From: an uncultured Collinsella sp.
Lineage (GTDB): Bacteria; Actinomycetota; Coriobacteriia; Coriobacteriales; Coriobacteriaceae
Assembly: GCA_958348565.1 (NCBI GenBank)
Contig: CATVZP010000028.1
Coordinates: 1-22,559 of the forward strand
DNA length: 22,559 bases
Direction of reading: 5' to 3'
Made by a program: the position numbers and the translations under genes. Numbering within the stretch: position 1 is the stretch's first letter; each line of letters starts with the position of its first letter. Positions 6,582 through 14,025 of this stretch are shown piece after piece. The notes under the pieces are model-generated. The model saw nothing but the letters and a program-made list of their open reading frames with translations. It was not told the DNA's origin and made no database searches.

Positions 6582-7653
6582 TGAGTATGTGATCCCGGAG
6601 CACTACGAGGATCTCACTCCTGCTCCGCAGCTCGACCAGAAGACCCTCAACAAGATGGCTTGGCGCTCCTGCTTCCTGCAGGCATCGTTCAACTACGAGC
6701 GCATGCAGGCCGCTGGCTGGCTTTACTCCATCATCCCCGGTCTGGAGAAGATCCACACCAACAAGAACGACCTCGCGGCTTCCATGAGCCACAACCTGGA
6801 GTTCTTCAACACCCACCCGTTCCTCGTCACCTTTGTTATGGGTATCGTGCTTTCGCTCGAGCAGAACAAGGTTGACATCCCCACGATCCGCGCCGTCCGC
6901 GTCGCCGCAATGGGCCCGCTCGGTGGTATCGGTGACGCCCTGTTCTGGCTGACGCTCGTGCCTATCACGGCCGGCATCACCTCCAACATGGCCATCAACG
7001 GCAACGCCGCTGCGCCGATCATCTTCCTGGTGATCTTCAACGTCGTCCAGTTCGCTCTGCGCTTCTGGCTCATGAACTGGTCCTACAAGCTTGGCACCAG
7101 CGCTATTGACGCTCTGACTGCCAACATGCAGGCCTTCACGCGTGCCGCTTCCATCATGGGCGTCTTCGTCGTCGGTTGCCTGGTCGTCACCATGGGTGGC
7201 ACCCAGATCAACCTCCAGATCCCCAACGGCACCACCCGTGGCCTCTCCGCTACTACCGTGATCGTCTCCGAGAAGGAGGCCGAGAACTTCACCGGTATGG
7301 AGGGCATCGATACCGAGACCGCTGAGGCCGGTACCATCGCCATGACCGATGAGGACGGCAACGCCCTCACCGCTTCCGATGCCGACGGCAACGCTGTCGA
7401 GTGCGGCGTCACCGATCTGGGCAACGGCATGGAGTCCGTTACCTACGGCACCGTCACCGAGGATCCGGTCAACTTCTCTGTTGCCGACACCCTCAACACC
7501 ATCGTCCCGAAGCTCGTCCCGCTTATGCTTACGCTGCTGCTTTACTACATGTTCGCTAAGCACAGCTGGACCCCGACCAAGGGCATTCTGCTGCTCTTCG
7601 TCCTGGGCATCCTGGGCGCTGGCCCGCTTGGTCTCTGGCCGAGCATCTGGTAA
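6571..7653 (+). CDS. PTS mannose-family EIID component with an unusual acidic insertion
   Basis: 360 residues from ATG 6571, chosen because GGAGGT at 6555-6560 fits it; the in-frame start 33 bases upstream lacks such a site. The family core is clear: WRSCFLQASFNYERMQAAGWLYSIIPGLEKI (31-61), FFNTHPFLVTFVMGIVLSLEQNK (78-100), IRAVRVAAMGPLGGIGDALFW (106-126), and a C-terminal hydrophobic pair (315-355). EIID proteins are usually about 270-300 residues. The excess falls at about 222-300, a Glu/Asp/Thr/Gly-rich, Lys-poor stretch between the hydrophobic segment at 194-209 and the C-terminal helices, probably exposed outside. It partners EIIC. Two stem-loops follow (7667-7695 and 7720-7756). Confidence 0.92.
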   Translation: MASNEYVIPEHYEDLTPAPQLDQKTLNKMAWRSCFLQASFNYERMQAAGWLYSIIPGLEKIHTNKNDLAASMSHNLEFFNTHPFLVTFVMGIVLSLEQNKVDIPTIRAVRVAAMGPLGGIGDALFWLTLVPITAGITSNMAINGNAAAPIIFLVIFNVVQFALRFWLMNWSYKLGTSAIDALTANMQAFTRAASIMGVFVVGCLVVTMGGTQINLQIPNGTTRGLSATTVIVSEKEAENFTGMEGIDTETAEAGTIAMTDEDGNALTASDADGNAVECGVTDLGNGMESVTYGTVTEDPVNFSVADTLNTIVPKLVPLMLTLLLYYMFAKHSWTPTKGILLLFVLGILGAGPLGLWPSIW

Positions 7654-7666
7654 GGCTCTAGCTTGA

Positions 7667-7695
7667 GGGGTGTGTCCCTACGCGGCTCACACCCC
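7667..7695 (+). other. Stem-loop after EIID
   Basis: GGGGTGTG (7667-7674) and CACACCCC (7688-7695) form a perfect 8-bp stem with a 13-base loop. No U-tract follows; it probably stabilises the operon mRNA 3' end. Confidence 0.45.
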
Positions 7696-7719
7696 GACCC
7701 CTTAAGCCATGTGTATGTT

Positions 7720-7757
7720 AAAAGCCGCGTGCTCGAAAGAGCGCGCGGCTTTTGTTT
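7720..7757 (+). terminator. Intrinsic terminator of the mannose-family PTS operon
   Basis: AAAAGCCGCGTGCTC (7720-7734) pairs with GAGCGCGCGGCTTTT (7739-7753) around a GAAA tetraloop, with one G-U pair, followed by T-rich sequence. Confidence 0.9.
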
Positions 7758-7759
7758 TC

Positions 7760-7800
7760 TTGATGATTCGGGTGTTGCGGACTGATAATGCTTAACACCC
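7760..7800 (+). promoter_or_regulatory. Possible gntR promoter with flanking inverted repeat
   Basis: TTGATG (7760-7765) and GATAAT (7784-7789) are 18 bp apart. GGGTGTT (7770-7776) and AACACCC (7794-7800) form a perfect 7-bp inverted repeat around the -10. It does not match the dre-like site, so a different regulator may be involved, or it is chance. Confidence 0.4.
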
Positions 7801-7838
7801 TAGGTAGTTAGCCGAATTCGAGCAAAAGGGAGGATAGG

Positions 7839-8570
7839 ATGGCGATCGGAGCGCGTAAGCAACCGCTGTACGATCAGCTGGTCGATATTCTGACCGAAAA
7901 GATTGACCATGAATATCGCGCCGGTGACATGATTCCTTCCGAGCGAGAACTTTCGGAGCGCTATGGTCTCTCCCGCACTACGGTACGTCTGGCTCTGCAG
8001 GAACTGGAGCGTTTAGGACTGGTGGTTCGGCAGCACGGTCGCGGTACCTTTGTGACCGACCGTTCGGCAAAGGCAACCAATCTTATGCAGTCCTACAGCT
8101 TTACCGAGCAGATGCGCGCGATGGGTCGCGACCCCGAGACCACGATTCTCGAGTTTTGCGAGATGGAGGCCGATAAGAATCTGGCCGAGCATATGGGATT
8201 GCGTATCGGTGATCGCATTTTTAAGCTTAAGCGCCTTCGTTCTGCCGACAACATGCCCATGATGGTCGAACGCAGCTATCTACCGGTTCGTCAATTTCTG
8301 TCCCTAAAGCGACCGCTGCTGGAGCGCAAGCCGCTTTACGATGTGATTGAGCAAGACTTTCAGCAAAAGATACGCGTGGCTGAAGAGGAGTTCTATGCGA
8401 GCATAGCCCGTCCCACCGACGCCCACCTTTTGGGAATTGTCGAGGGCTCGCCTGTGCTCGATTTGGTCAGGACTACGTATAACGAGTCAAACGAGGTTGT
8501 GGAGTATACACTCTCGGTTGCTCGTGCCGATCAGTTTAAATACAAGGTTTACCACCAGCGTAGCAACTAG
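7839..8570 (+). CDS. GntR/HutC-family regulator with UTRA domain
   Basis: 243 residues, normal for the HutC subfamily. The N-terminal winged helix (about 9-75) shows IPSERELSERYGLSRTTVRLALQELERLGLVVRQHGRGTFV. The UTRA ligand domain (about 95-235) has LKRLRSADNMPMMVERSYLP and LLERKPLYDVIEQ. UTRA proteins of the DasR/NagR/YvoA type sense amino-sugar phosphates. It sits between the PTS operon and agaS, and dre-like sites occur before both, so it most likely represses both until an amino-sugar phosphate appears. Which phosphate it senses is not shown; galactosamine- or glucosamine-6-P are the obvious candidates. AGGGAGGA precedes the ATG. Confidence 0.9.
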   Translation: MAIGARKQPLYDQLVDILTEKIDHEYRAGDMIPSERELSERYGLSRTTVRLALQELERLGLVVRQHGRGTFVTDRSAKATNLMQSYSFTEQMRAMGRDPETTILEFCEMEADKNLAEHMGLRIGDRIFKLKRLRSADNMPMMVERSYLPVRQFLSLKRPLLERKPLYDVIEQDFQQKIRVAEEEFYASIARPTDAHLLGIVEGSPVLDLVRTTYNESNEVVEYTLSVARADQFKYKVYHQRSN

Positions 8571-8608
8571 TGTCCGCATCGTTTCCATATGGTGATTCTT
8601 TGCATTTA

Positions 8609-8645
8609 ACTGGTTACTACCAGATAACCAACCGAAGTGTATAAT
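8609..8645 (+). promoter_or_regulatory. agaS promoter with dre-like GntR operator
   Basis: ACTGGT-TACT-ACCAGA (8609-8624) matches the dre layout with 5-bp perfect arms. A perfect -10 TATAAT lies at 8640-8645, so the operator covers the -35 region. This suits simple repression by the GntR protein just upstream. Confidence 0.65.
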
Positions 8646-8684
8646 TGCACGTCAGAGGATTACTTCTAGAGAGAGGTATTAGAA

Positions 8685-9851
8685 ATGTTCGAGAAGAGTG
8701 TCGAGGAGCTCACCGAGCTCGGCGCCCAGATCACCACGGCCGAGATTGCTCAGCAGCCCGAGCTTTGGCGTGATACGCTCAACATCTATCGCGAGAACAA
8801 GGAGGCCATCGAGGCCTTCCTGGCCGAGGCTCGCGCTATGGGCGAGGGTCGTCTGTCCGTTGTCTTCACCGGTGCCGGTACGTCCGACTACGTTGGCGAT
8901 ACCTGCGCCCCGTACCTGCGTCACGCTGGCAACACTGATCTCTACGACTTTAAGCCCATCGCCACGACCGACATCGTGAGCGCCCCGCGCGACTTCCTGC
9001 GAGCCGAGGATCCCACGCTCGTGGTTTCCTTTGCCCGTTCTGGCAACAGCCCCGAGAGCCTTGCCGCCGTTGCCGTTGCCAAGGAGCTCGTCCGCAACGT
9101 CAAGTTCCTCAACATCACCTGCGCTCCTGAGGGCAAGCTCGCCGTCGAGTCTGCCGATGATCCCAATGCGCTGACGCTGCTCATTCCGCGCGCCAACGAC
9201 AAGGGCTTCGCCATGACTGGCTCTTATTCCTGCATGACCCTGCTCTCCACCCTTATTTTCGACACTGCCTCTGACGAGCAGAAGGCCGAGTGGGTCGAGA
9301 CGATTGCCAAGATGGGCGAGGAGGTCATCTCTCGTGAGTCTGAGATCGCCGATTACCTGGCTGGCGACTTCAACCGCGTGACCTACTTGGGTTCTGGCTC
9401 CTTTGGTGGCCTTGCCCAGGAGAGCCAGCTCAAGATCCTCGAGCTCGCTCACGGTCTGGTCGCTACTTCCTACGACACCTCCATGGGCTATCGTCACGGA
9501 CCCAAGTCCTTCGTCGACGATAAGACGCTCGTCTTCGTGTTCGTCAACAACGACGCCTACACCCGTCAGTACGACATCGACATCCTCAACGAGATCGGTG
9601 GCGACGAAATCGCTCAGCACACCATCGCCGTTCAGCAGGAAGGTGCTACCGTCTATGAGGGTGAGTCCTTCACCTTTAAGGGCTACGAAGCGCTTCCCGA
9701 GGGCTACCTCGCTCTGCCGTTCGTGATGTTTGCCCAGGCCATCAGCCTGCTCAACTCCGTGCGCGTGGGCAACACGCCCGATACGCCGAGCCCCACCGGC
9801 ACGGTCAACCGCGTGGTCAAGGGCGTGACGATTCACCCCTTCACCGCTTAA
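8685..9851 (+). CDS. agaS: AgaS-type SIS-domain sugar-phosphate isomerase/deaminase
   Basis: 388 residues, full AgaS length. The first SIS domain (about 55-200) has VVFTGAGTSDYVGDT (59-73) and VVSFARSGNSPESLAAV (113-129). The second (about 235-370) has YLGSGSFGGLAQESQLKILEL and HGPKSFVDDKTLVFVF. AgaS converts galactosamine-6-phosphate to tagatose-6-phosphate with release of ammonia. It is followed by a deacetylase and, further on, a tagatose-6-P kinase, which supports this rather than glucosamine metabolism. GAGAGAGG precedes the ATG. It has its own promoter with a dre-like operator and a strong terminator after it, although nagA follows on the same strand. Confidence 0.92.
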   Translation: MFEKSVEELTELGAQITTAEIAQQPELWRDTLNIYRENKEAIEAFLAEARAMGEGRLSVVFTGAGTSDYVGDTCAPYLRHAGNTDLYDFKPIATTDIVSAPRDFLRAEDPTLVVSFARSGNSPESLAAVAVAKELVRNVKFLNITCAPEGKLAVESADDPNALTLLIPRANDKGFAMTGSYSCMTLLSTLIFDTASDEQKAEWVETIAKMGEEVISRESEIADYLAGDFNRVTYLGSGSFGGLAQESQLKILELAHGLVATSYDTSMGYRHGPKSFVDDKTLVFVFVNNDAYTRQYDIDILNEIGGDEIAQHTIAVQQEGATVYEGESFTFKGYEALPEGYLALPFVMFAQAISLLNSVRVGNTPDTPSPTGTVNRVVKGVTIHPFTA

Positions 9852-9869
9852 TCGCGTCCCTCTGTAAGG

Positions 9870-9907
9870 GCGCCCGTCCGCTCATAACGGCGGGCGGGCG
9901 CTTTTTG
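9870..9907 (+). terminator. Terminator after agaS
   Basis: GCGCCCGTCCGC pairs with GGCGGGCGGGCGC (G-U allowed) and is followed by CTTTTTGTTT. It may let only part of the transcription continue into nagA. Confidence 0.8.
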
Positions 9908-9967
9908 TTTTACCTGAGCTGGGTATAGCATCACCACAGTCAACTGCTTTAGAAGCAAGGAGTGCAT

Positions 9968-11137
9968 ATGAGCACGTACGCAATTAAGGCTGACAAGTTC
10001 TTCTTGCCGGCAGGCCCGCAACTGGGCGGCTATCTTATGGTCGAGGATGGCGTCTTTGGCGCCTGGCAGGCCGACGAGCCCTCTTGCGAGATTAAGGACT
10101 ACACGGGGTCGTGGATCGCACCGGGTATGGTCGATACTCACATCCATGGCTTCTACAACCACTCAACTACCGATAATGATCCCGTGGGCATCGATATCAG
10201 CTCGACCGAGCTCGCCCGTCGCGGTACCACCAGCTGGCTGCCCACGACGTTCACCGATGGCGTCGAGCAGATCAAGGACGCCTGCGCCGCCATCGCTCAG
10301 GCGGACGAGGGTCGCGGCCCCGACTTCTGCGGTGCTCGCATTCAGGGCATCTACCTGGAGGGCCCCTTCTTTACCATGAAGCACGTGGGCGCGCAGAACC
10401 CCGCTTATCTTATCGATCCCTCCGAGGAGATCTTTGATCAGTGGCAGGAGGCTGCGGGTGGTCGCATCGTCAAGAGCGCCATGGCGGCCGAGCGCGACGG
10501 TGCCGCTGCTTATGCGGCTGCTCTGAACGCCAAGGGTGTGGTGACCAGCATCGGTCACTCCGACGCCACCTACGATGAGTGCATCGCTGCCATCAACGCC
10601 GGTGCCAGCTGCTTTACGCATACCTATAACGGCCAGCGCGGGCTGCATCACCGTGAGCCCGGTGTCGTGGGCGCTGCCATGTCCACGCCCGAGACCTACG
10701 CCGAGATCATCTGTGACGGCAAGCACGTTAACCCTGCTGCCATCAAGGCGCTGCTGCAGGCCAAGGGCTGGCAGCACACGGTGCTCATTACCGACTGCCT
10801 GGGTTGCGGCGGCATGCCCGAGGGCAGCTACACCAGTGGTGGCATGGACGTCATCATGAAGGACAACCTGTGCTGGCTCGCCGACGGCAAGAGCATTGCC
10901 GGCTCGGTGCTCACGCTTGCCCAGGGCGTCAAGAACATCGTCGACTGGGGCATCGCCAGCGCCGATATCGCCATTCGCATGGCAACCGAGGTGCCGGCTC
11001 GCTCTGCGCACATCGAGGATAAGTGCGGCAGCATCATGCCAGGTCGCGACGCCGACTTTGTCGTGTTCGACCATGAGCTCACCCTCGTCGAGACGTATGT
11101 TGGCGGTCAGAGCGTCGGCAACGCCTTTACCGAGTAA
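9968..11137 (+). CDS. nagA: N-acetylhexosamine-6-phosphate deacetylase (NagA/AgaA family)
   Basis: 389 residues from ATG 9968. AAGGAG ends 5 bases upstream, whereas the GTG at 9962 overlaps that site. Amidohydrolase marks are GMVDTHIHG (metal His58, His60), YLEGPF (Glu131), IGHSDAT (His197), THTYNG (His218) and LITDC (catalytic Asp276). The family more often shows HLFNAM and TDAM, so THTYNG and TDCLGCGG mark a divergent branch. It removes the acetyl group from N-acetylgalactosamine- or N-acetylglucosamine-6-phosphate. AgaS upstream favours the galactosamine form (AgaA). A fragment matching its last 43 residues lies after lacC at 13862-13993. Confidence 0.9.
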   Translation: MSTYAIKADKFFLPAGPQLGGYLMVEDGVFGAWQADEPSCEIKDYTGSWIAPGMVDTHIHGFYNHSTTDNDPVGIDISSTELARRGTTSWLPTTFTDGVEQIKDACAAIAQADEGRGPDFCGARIQGIYLEGPFFTMKHVGAQNPAYLIDPSEEIFDQWQEAAGGRIVKSAMAAERDGAAAYAAALNAKGVVTSIGHSDATYDECIAAINAGASCFTHTYNGQRGLHHREPGVVGAAMSTPETYAEIICDGKHVNPAAIKALLQAKGWQHTVLITDCLGCGGMPEGSYTSGGMDVIMKDNLCWLADGKSIAGSVLTLAQGVKNIVDWGIASADIAIRMATEVPARSAHIEDKCGSIMPGRDADFVVFDHELTLVETYVGGQSVGNAFTE

Positions 11138-11148
11138 CGATAGAAAAA

Positions 11149-11180
11149 ACGGCGGGCCCGAATCTGCTCGGACCCGCCGT
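11149..11180 (-). terminator. Strong terminator of the flavodoxin gene, bidirectional
   Basis: ACGGCGGGCCCGA (from 11149) pairs with TCGGACCCGCCGT (to 11180) with one mismatch. On the minus strand it is followed by TTTTTT, so it primarily serves the flavodoxin gene. It also separates the convergent nagA. Confidence 0.85.
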
Positions 11181-11211
11181 ATGGGTTAAACGCTCAAAAG
11201 CACCTTTACAG

Positions 11212-11796
11212 TTACAGCTTGTTAGCGATCTTCTTTGCCGTGCGCTTGACGCCGGCCATCAGGCCTCCTGCAGGATGCTCCTTCTCGTAGGCTAGACGCT
11301 TCTCGCGCTTGGCATACTCTTCGACGATGATGTCGCCGTACTCGTCTTCGATCTTGTCGAAGAAGTCGACGGCGCCCTTAATATCTTCAGCGGTCGGGTG
11401 TCCCTTTTGGACACCGCCGGTGAGTTTGAACGGCCCCCACGTATCAAAGCCGGGGCAGCCGTAGACCTCCATAAAGATGGCCTGCCTCATGCGGCAGATA
11501 CCATCGATATCCTTGCCGTACCACTTGTTTTTGCCACCGTAGGTCATAAGGCCAAACACCTTGTCCTGCGGCTGCAGCACGTTCGTGAGCACGCGTGCCA
11601 TGTCCTTGTCGATCTCGGAGTAATAGATGCCCGTGGCGACGCCAATCAGATGGTATTCGTGCAGGTCGGGGTACTCGTTTTTGCCAAGCGCCTTGACGTC
11701 GAGGGTATCGATTTCGGGGTGCGCCTCGACGATGGCGTCCACGAGCTTTTTCGTATTGCCGTGGTGGCGCGAGGCATAGAGGATGATGGTTCGCAT
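11212..11796 (-). CDS. Flavodoxin-domain protein
   Basis: 194 residues from ATG 11796, chosen because the protein starts at MRTIILYASRHHGNTKKLV, a complete first beta-strand and FMN phosphate loop, with GAAAGG just upstream; the longer frame adds unrelated sequence. GVATGIYYSEIDKDM (49-63) and GLMTYGGKNKWYGKDIDGI are the later FMN-contact region. The family covers flavodoxins and related NAD(P)H-linked reductases. The C-terminal about 50 residues are a basic helical extension (KREKRLAYEKEHPAGGLMAGVKRTAKKIANKL) beyond the flavodoxin fold. It is transcribed divergently from lacX and convergently with nagA, so it is not part of either sugar operon. Redox partner unknown. Confidence 0.85.
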   Translation of the reverse strand: MRTIILYASRHHGNTKKLVDAIVEAHPEIDTLDVKALGKNEYPDLHEYHLIGVATGIYYSEIDKDMARVLTNVLQPQDKVFGLMTYGGKNKWYGKDIDGICRMRQAIFMEVYGCPGFDTWGPFKLTGGVQKGHPTAEDIKGAVDFFDKIEDEYGDIIVEEYAKREKRLAYEKEHPAGGLMAGVKRTAKKIANKL

Positions 11797-11951
11797 AAGA
11801 AGGCCTTTCAGCTGTAATTGCATCAATGTCTGTATGGTGCCCCGTTGCATGCCTGGGATACCGGATGCATCGGTGAACGTGCGGGTTTGTCCTTTGGTCA
11901 GGGCCGAGACAGGTACTTGCGAGCAAAAGCAGTTGTTCGAAAGGATGGGCA

Positions 11952-12833
11952 ATGGAATACGCTCTCTCTAACGATTCGATTTCTATTAAGGTGTCCACGG
12001 CTGGTGGTTCGTTTACCTCGATTGAGGCTGGAGGTCGCGAGTACTTGTGGCAGGGCGATCCCGCCGTGTGGTCCGGCCAAGCACCGATTTGCTTCCCGAT
12101 TTGCGGAGGCTTGCGCGACAACAGCGCCATGACGTTTGCCGGGCATCATGTAAAGCTCGCTCGCCACGGGTTTGCGCGCAAACAGGAGTGGAAACTGCTG
12201 AGCCAGAGCGAGAACGAGCTGGCGATGTGCCTGGCTTCCGAGGATAACGCCGCGCTGCTGAGCGATTATCCGTACCCGTTTAAGCTTGTCGCTCGTTATA
12301 CGCTCGAGGACGCTGCTGTGCGCGTCTCCTATGAGGTGACCAACGAGGGAACCGAGGACATGCCGTTCTTTATCGGCGGTCATCCCGGCTTTAGGTGTCC
12401 GCTCGATGAGGGCGAGTCCTATACGGACTACGAGCTGCGCTTTGAGAAGGATGAGGCTGCGGAGCTCTGCACCGCCGTTCCTTCGACTGGCTTGATTGAT
12501 GTGGACAGGCGCTCCAAGAACCCCATGGTTGGAAAGACGCTGCCTCTGTCACATGAGCTCTTCGATTTTGCGGAGACCATCTTTGACGTGCTCGAGAGCC
12601 GTCAGGTCACGCTTTCCAAAAAGGGCGAGGACAAGGGCGTCCGCCTGAGCTTTGAGGGCTTCCCATATCTCATTGTGTGGAGCAAGCCCGAGGGCGATTT
12701 TGTGGCAGTTGAACCCTGGGGCGGCCTTTCGACCTGCTCCGATGAGGACGACGTGCTTGAGCACAAGCGCGGCTGCCTTATCGCCAAGCCCAAGGAGACC
12801 GTCGTTCGCTCGTTCACGATTGAGATTCTGTAA
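11952..12833 (+). CDS. lacX: LacX-like aldose 1-epimerase family protein
   Basis: 293 residues, the length of the LacX branch, which is shorter than classical GalM. Diagnostic blocks are RHGFAR (71-76, His72), FFIGGHPGFRCPL (139-151, His144) and FVAVEPWGG (250-258, Glu254), which line the sugar site. LacX lies in lactococcal lac/tagatose gene clusters, and here it lies 59 bases before lacC. It probably interconverts anomers of a sugar or sugar phosphate in the tagatose-6-P pathway; its precise substrate is not settled even in characterised systems. AAAGGA precedes the ATG. A separate, larger epimerase is encoded at 16281-17333. Confidence 0.88.
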   Translation: MEYALSNDSISIKVSTAGGSFTSIEAGGREYLWQGDPAVWSGQAPICFPICGGLRDNSAMTFAGHHVKLARHGFARKQEWKLLSQSENELAMCLASEDNAALLSDYPYPFKLVARYTLEDAAVRVSYEVTNEGTEDMPFFIGGHPGFRCPLDEGESYTDYELRFEKDEAAELCTAVPSTGLIDVDRRSKNPMVGKTLPLSHELFDFAETIFDVLESRQVTLSKKGEDKGVRLSFEGFPYLIVWSKPEGDFVAVEPWGGLSTCSDEDDVLEHKRGCLIAKPKETVVRSFTIEIL

Positions 12834-12892
12834 TTCCGTTTTGTCGACTCGTATCGCGAGGCACAAGGAGCCTGCGAGATAAGGAGCTAAAA

Positions 12893-13828
12893 ATGATCCT
12901 CACCGTTACGATGAACCCGTCTGTCGATACGCGCTATCAGCTCGATGAACTCGTCATCGACGACGTCAACCGCGTGACACCCGAAAAGACCGCCGGCGGC
13001 AAGGGCCTTAACGTTGCCCGCGTCCTGGGCCAGCTGGGCGACGACGTTGTGGCAACCGGCCTGCTTGGTGGTCATATGGGCGCCTATATGGAAGAGCTCA
13101 TGGACGCCAACGGTATTAACAACGACTTTGTGCCCATCAAGGGCGAGACCCGCATCTGCCTCAATATCCTTCATGCCGGCAACCAGACCGAGCTGCTCGA
13201 GAGCGGCCCGACGATTGCCCCCGAGGAGCTCGATGCCTTTACCGCCAAGTTTACCGAGCTTGCGAGCAAGGCCGACGTTGTCACCATCTCGGGTTCGCTG
13301 CCCCGCGGTGTCGAGGCAGACTACTATGCCAAGATCACGGGCATTGCCGAGAACGCCGGCGCCAAGGTGCTGCTCGATACCTCGGGCGCTTCGCTCGAGG
13401 CCGCCCTTAAGTCCGAAATTAAACCCGAGCTGGTCAAGCCTAACCTGACCGAGATCAACGGCCTTCTGGGCACGAGCTTTACCACCGACGATGTGGACGA
13501 GCTCCGCGCCGCGCTCGCCTCTGATGCCCGCTTCTCCGATATCCCCTGGGTCGTCGTGTCCATGGGCGCTGCCGGTTCCGTTGGCTTCCACAATGGTCGT
13601 GCGTTCCGCGCAAAGACGCCCGATATCCCTGCCGTTAACGCAACAGGCTCTGGCGACTCCACTATCGCAGGCTTCGCGCATGCCATCGCTGCTGGCGCAG
13701 ACGACGAGACGGTGCTGCGTACCGCCAACACTTGTGGCAAGCTCAACGCCATGGATCCTATGACCGGCCATCTGGTTATGGACCGTTGGGACGAGGTCTA
13801 CAACGGCGTTGTCGTGACCGAGCTGTAA
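12893..13828 (+). CDS. lacC: Tagatose-6-phosphate kinase (LacC, PfkB family)
   Basis: 311 residues, usual LacC length. MILTVTMNPSVD (1-12) and KTAGGKGLNVAR (32-43) form the sugar-phosphate site. SGSLPRG (133-139) and NATGSGDSTIAG (249-260) carry the anion hole and catalytic base Asp255. NTCGKLNAMDPMTGH near the end is LacC-like. LacC phosphorylates tagatose-6-P to tagatose-1,6-bisphosphate. 1-phosphofructokinase (FruK) is the main alternative, but the LacX neighbour and the absence of fructose PTS genes favour LacC. AAGGAG precedes the ATG. It forms a two-gene unit with lacX. The aldolase that should follow in the pathway is not in the window. Confidence 0.87.
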   Translation: MILTVTMNPSVDTRYQLDELVIDDVNRVTPEKTAGGKGLNVARVLGQLGDDVVATGLLGGHMGAYMEELMDANGINNDFVPIKGETRICLNILHAGNQTELLESGPTIAPEELDAFTAKFTELASKADVVTISGSLPRGVEADYYAKITGIAENAGAKVLLDTSGASLEAALKSEIKPELVKPNLTEINGLLGTSFTTDDVDELRAALASDARFSDIPWVVVSMGAAGSVGFHNGRAFRAKTPDIPAVNATGSGDSTIAGFAHAIAAGADDETVLRTANTCGKLNAMDPMTGHLVMDRWDEVYNGVVVTEL

Positions 13829-13861
13829 GGGCTTGGGCGTCGGTCCCGGCATCGCTTGCTA

Positions 13862-13993
13862 GCTCATGTCGACGACAAGTGCGATAGCATTATGTCGGGG
13901 CGCGACGCCGACGTTGTCGTGTTCAATCCCGACCTTACCCTAGCCGAGACGTATGTGGGTGGCAACAGCGTCGGTAACGCGTTTATCGAGTAG
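13862..13993 (+). pseudogene. 3' fragment of a second nagA
   Basis: The frame 13862-13993 ends at TAG and encodes 43 residues (AHVDDKCDSIMSGRDADVVV... to ...GNSVGNAFIE). It aligns without gaps to the last 43 residues of NagA (AHIEDKCGSIMPGRDADFVV...) with 32 identities by my count. Weaker similarity (VPA) extends upstream to about 13835, with the frame lost. There is no start codon or ribosome site. It is a remnant of a diverged second deacetylase gene, now wedged between lacC and the YhcH gene. Confidence 0.85.
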
Positions 13994-14025
13994 CCGCCAA
14001 AGGAACGATCCGAGAGGGGATTTAG

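Noticed and set aside
4447..7653. Mannose as the substrate of the first PTS
   Set aside because: Family name only. The neighbours (AgaS, NagA, LacC, GntR/UTRA) point to an amino sugar, and specificity cannot be read from the sequence.
8679..9836. Long open frame (385 codons) on the minus strand opposite agaS, and similar ones opposite the dehydrogenase, EIID, nagA, lacC and galM
   Set aside because: These mirror strong genes in GC-rich DNA, have no family motifs and have unnatural compositions (His/Gly/Asp-rich). They are codon-bias shadows.
11871..11881. CGGTGAACGTG upstream of lacX as a fifth member of the AACGGT motif set
   Set aside because: Matches 9 of 11 bases of one half-site, but no partner lies 21 bp away on either side, so chance cannot be excluded.
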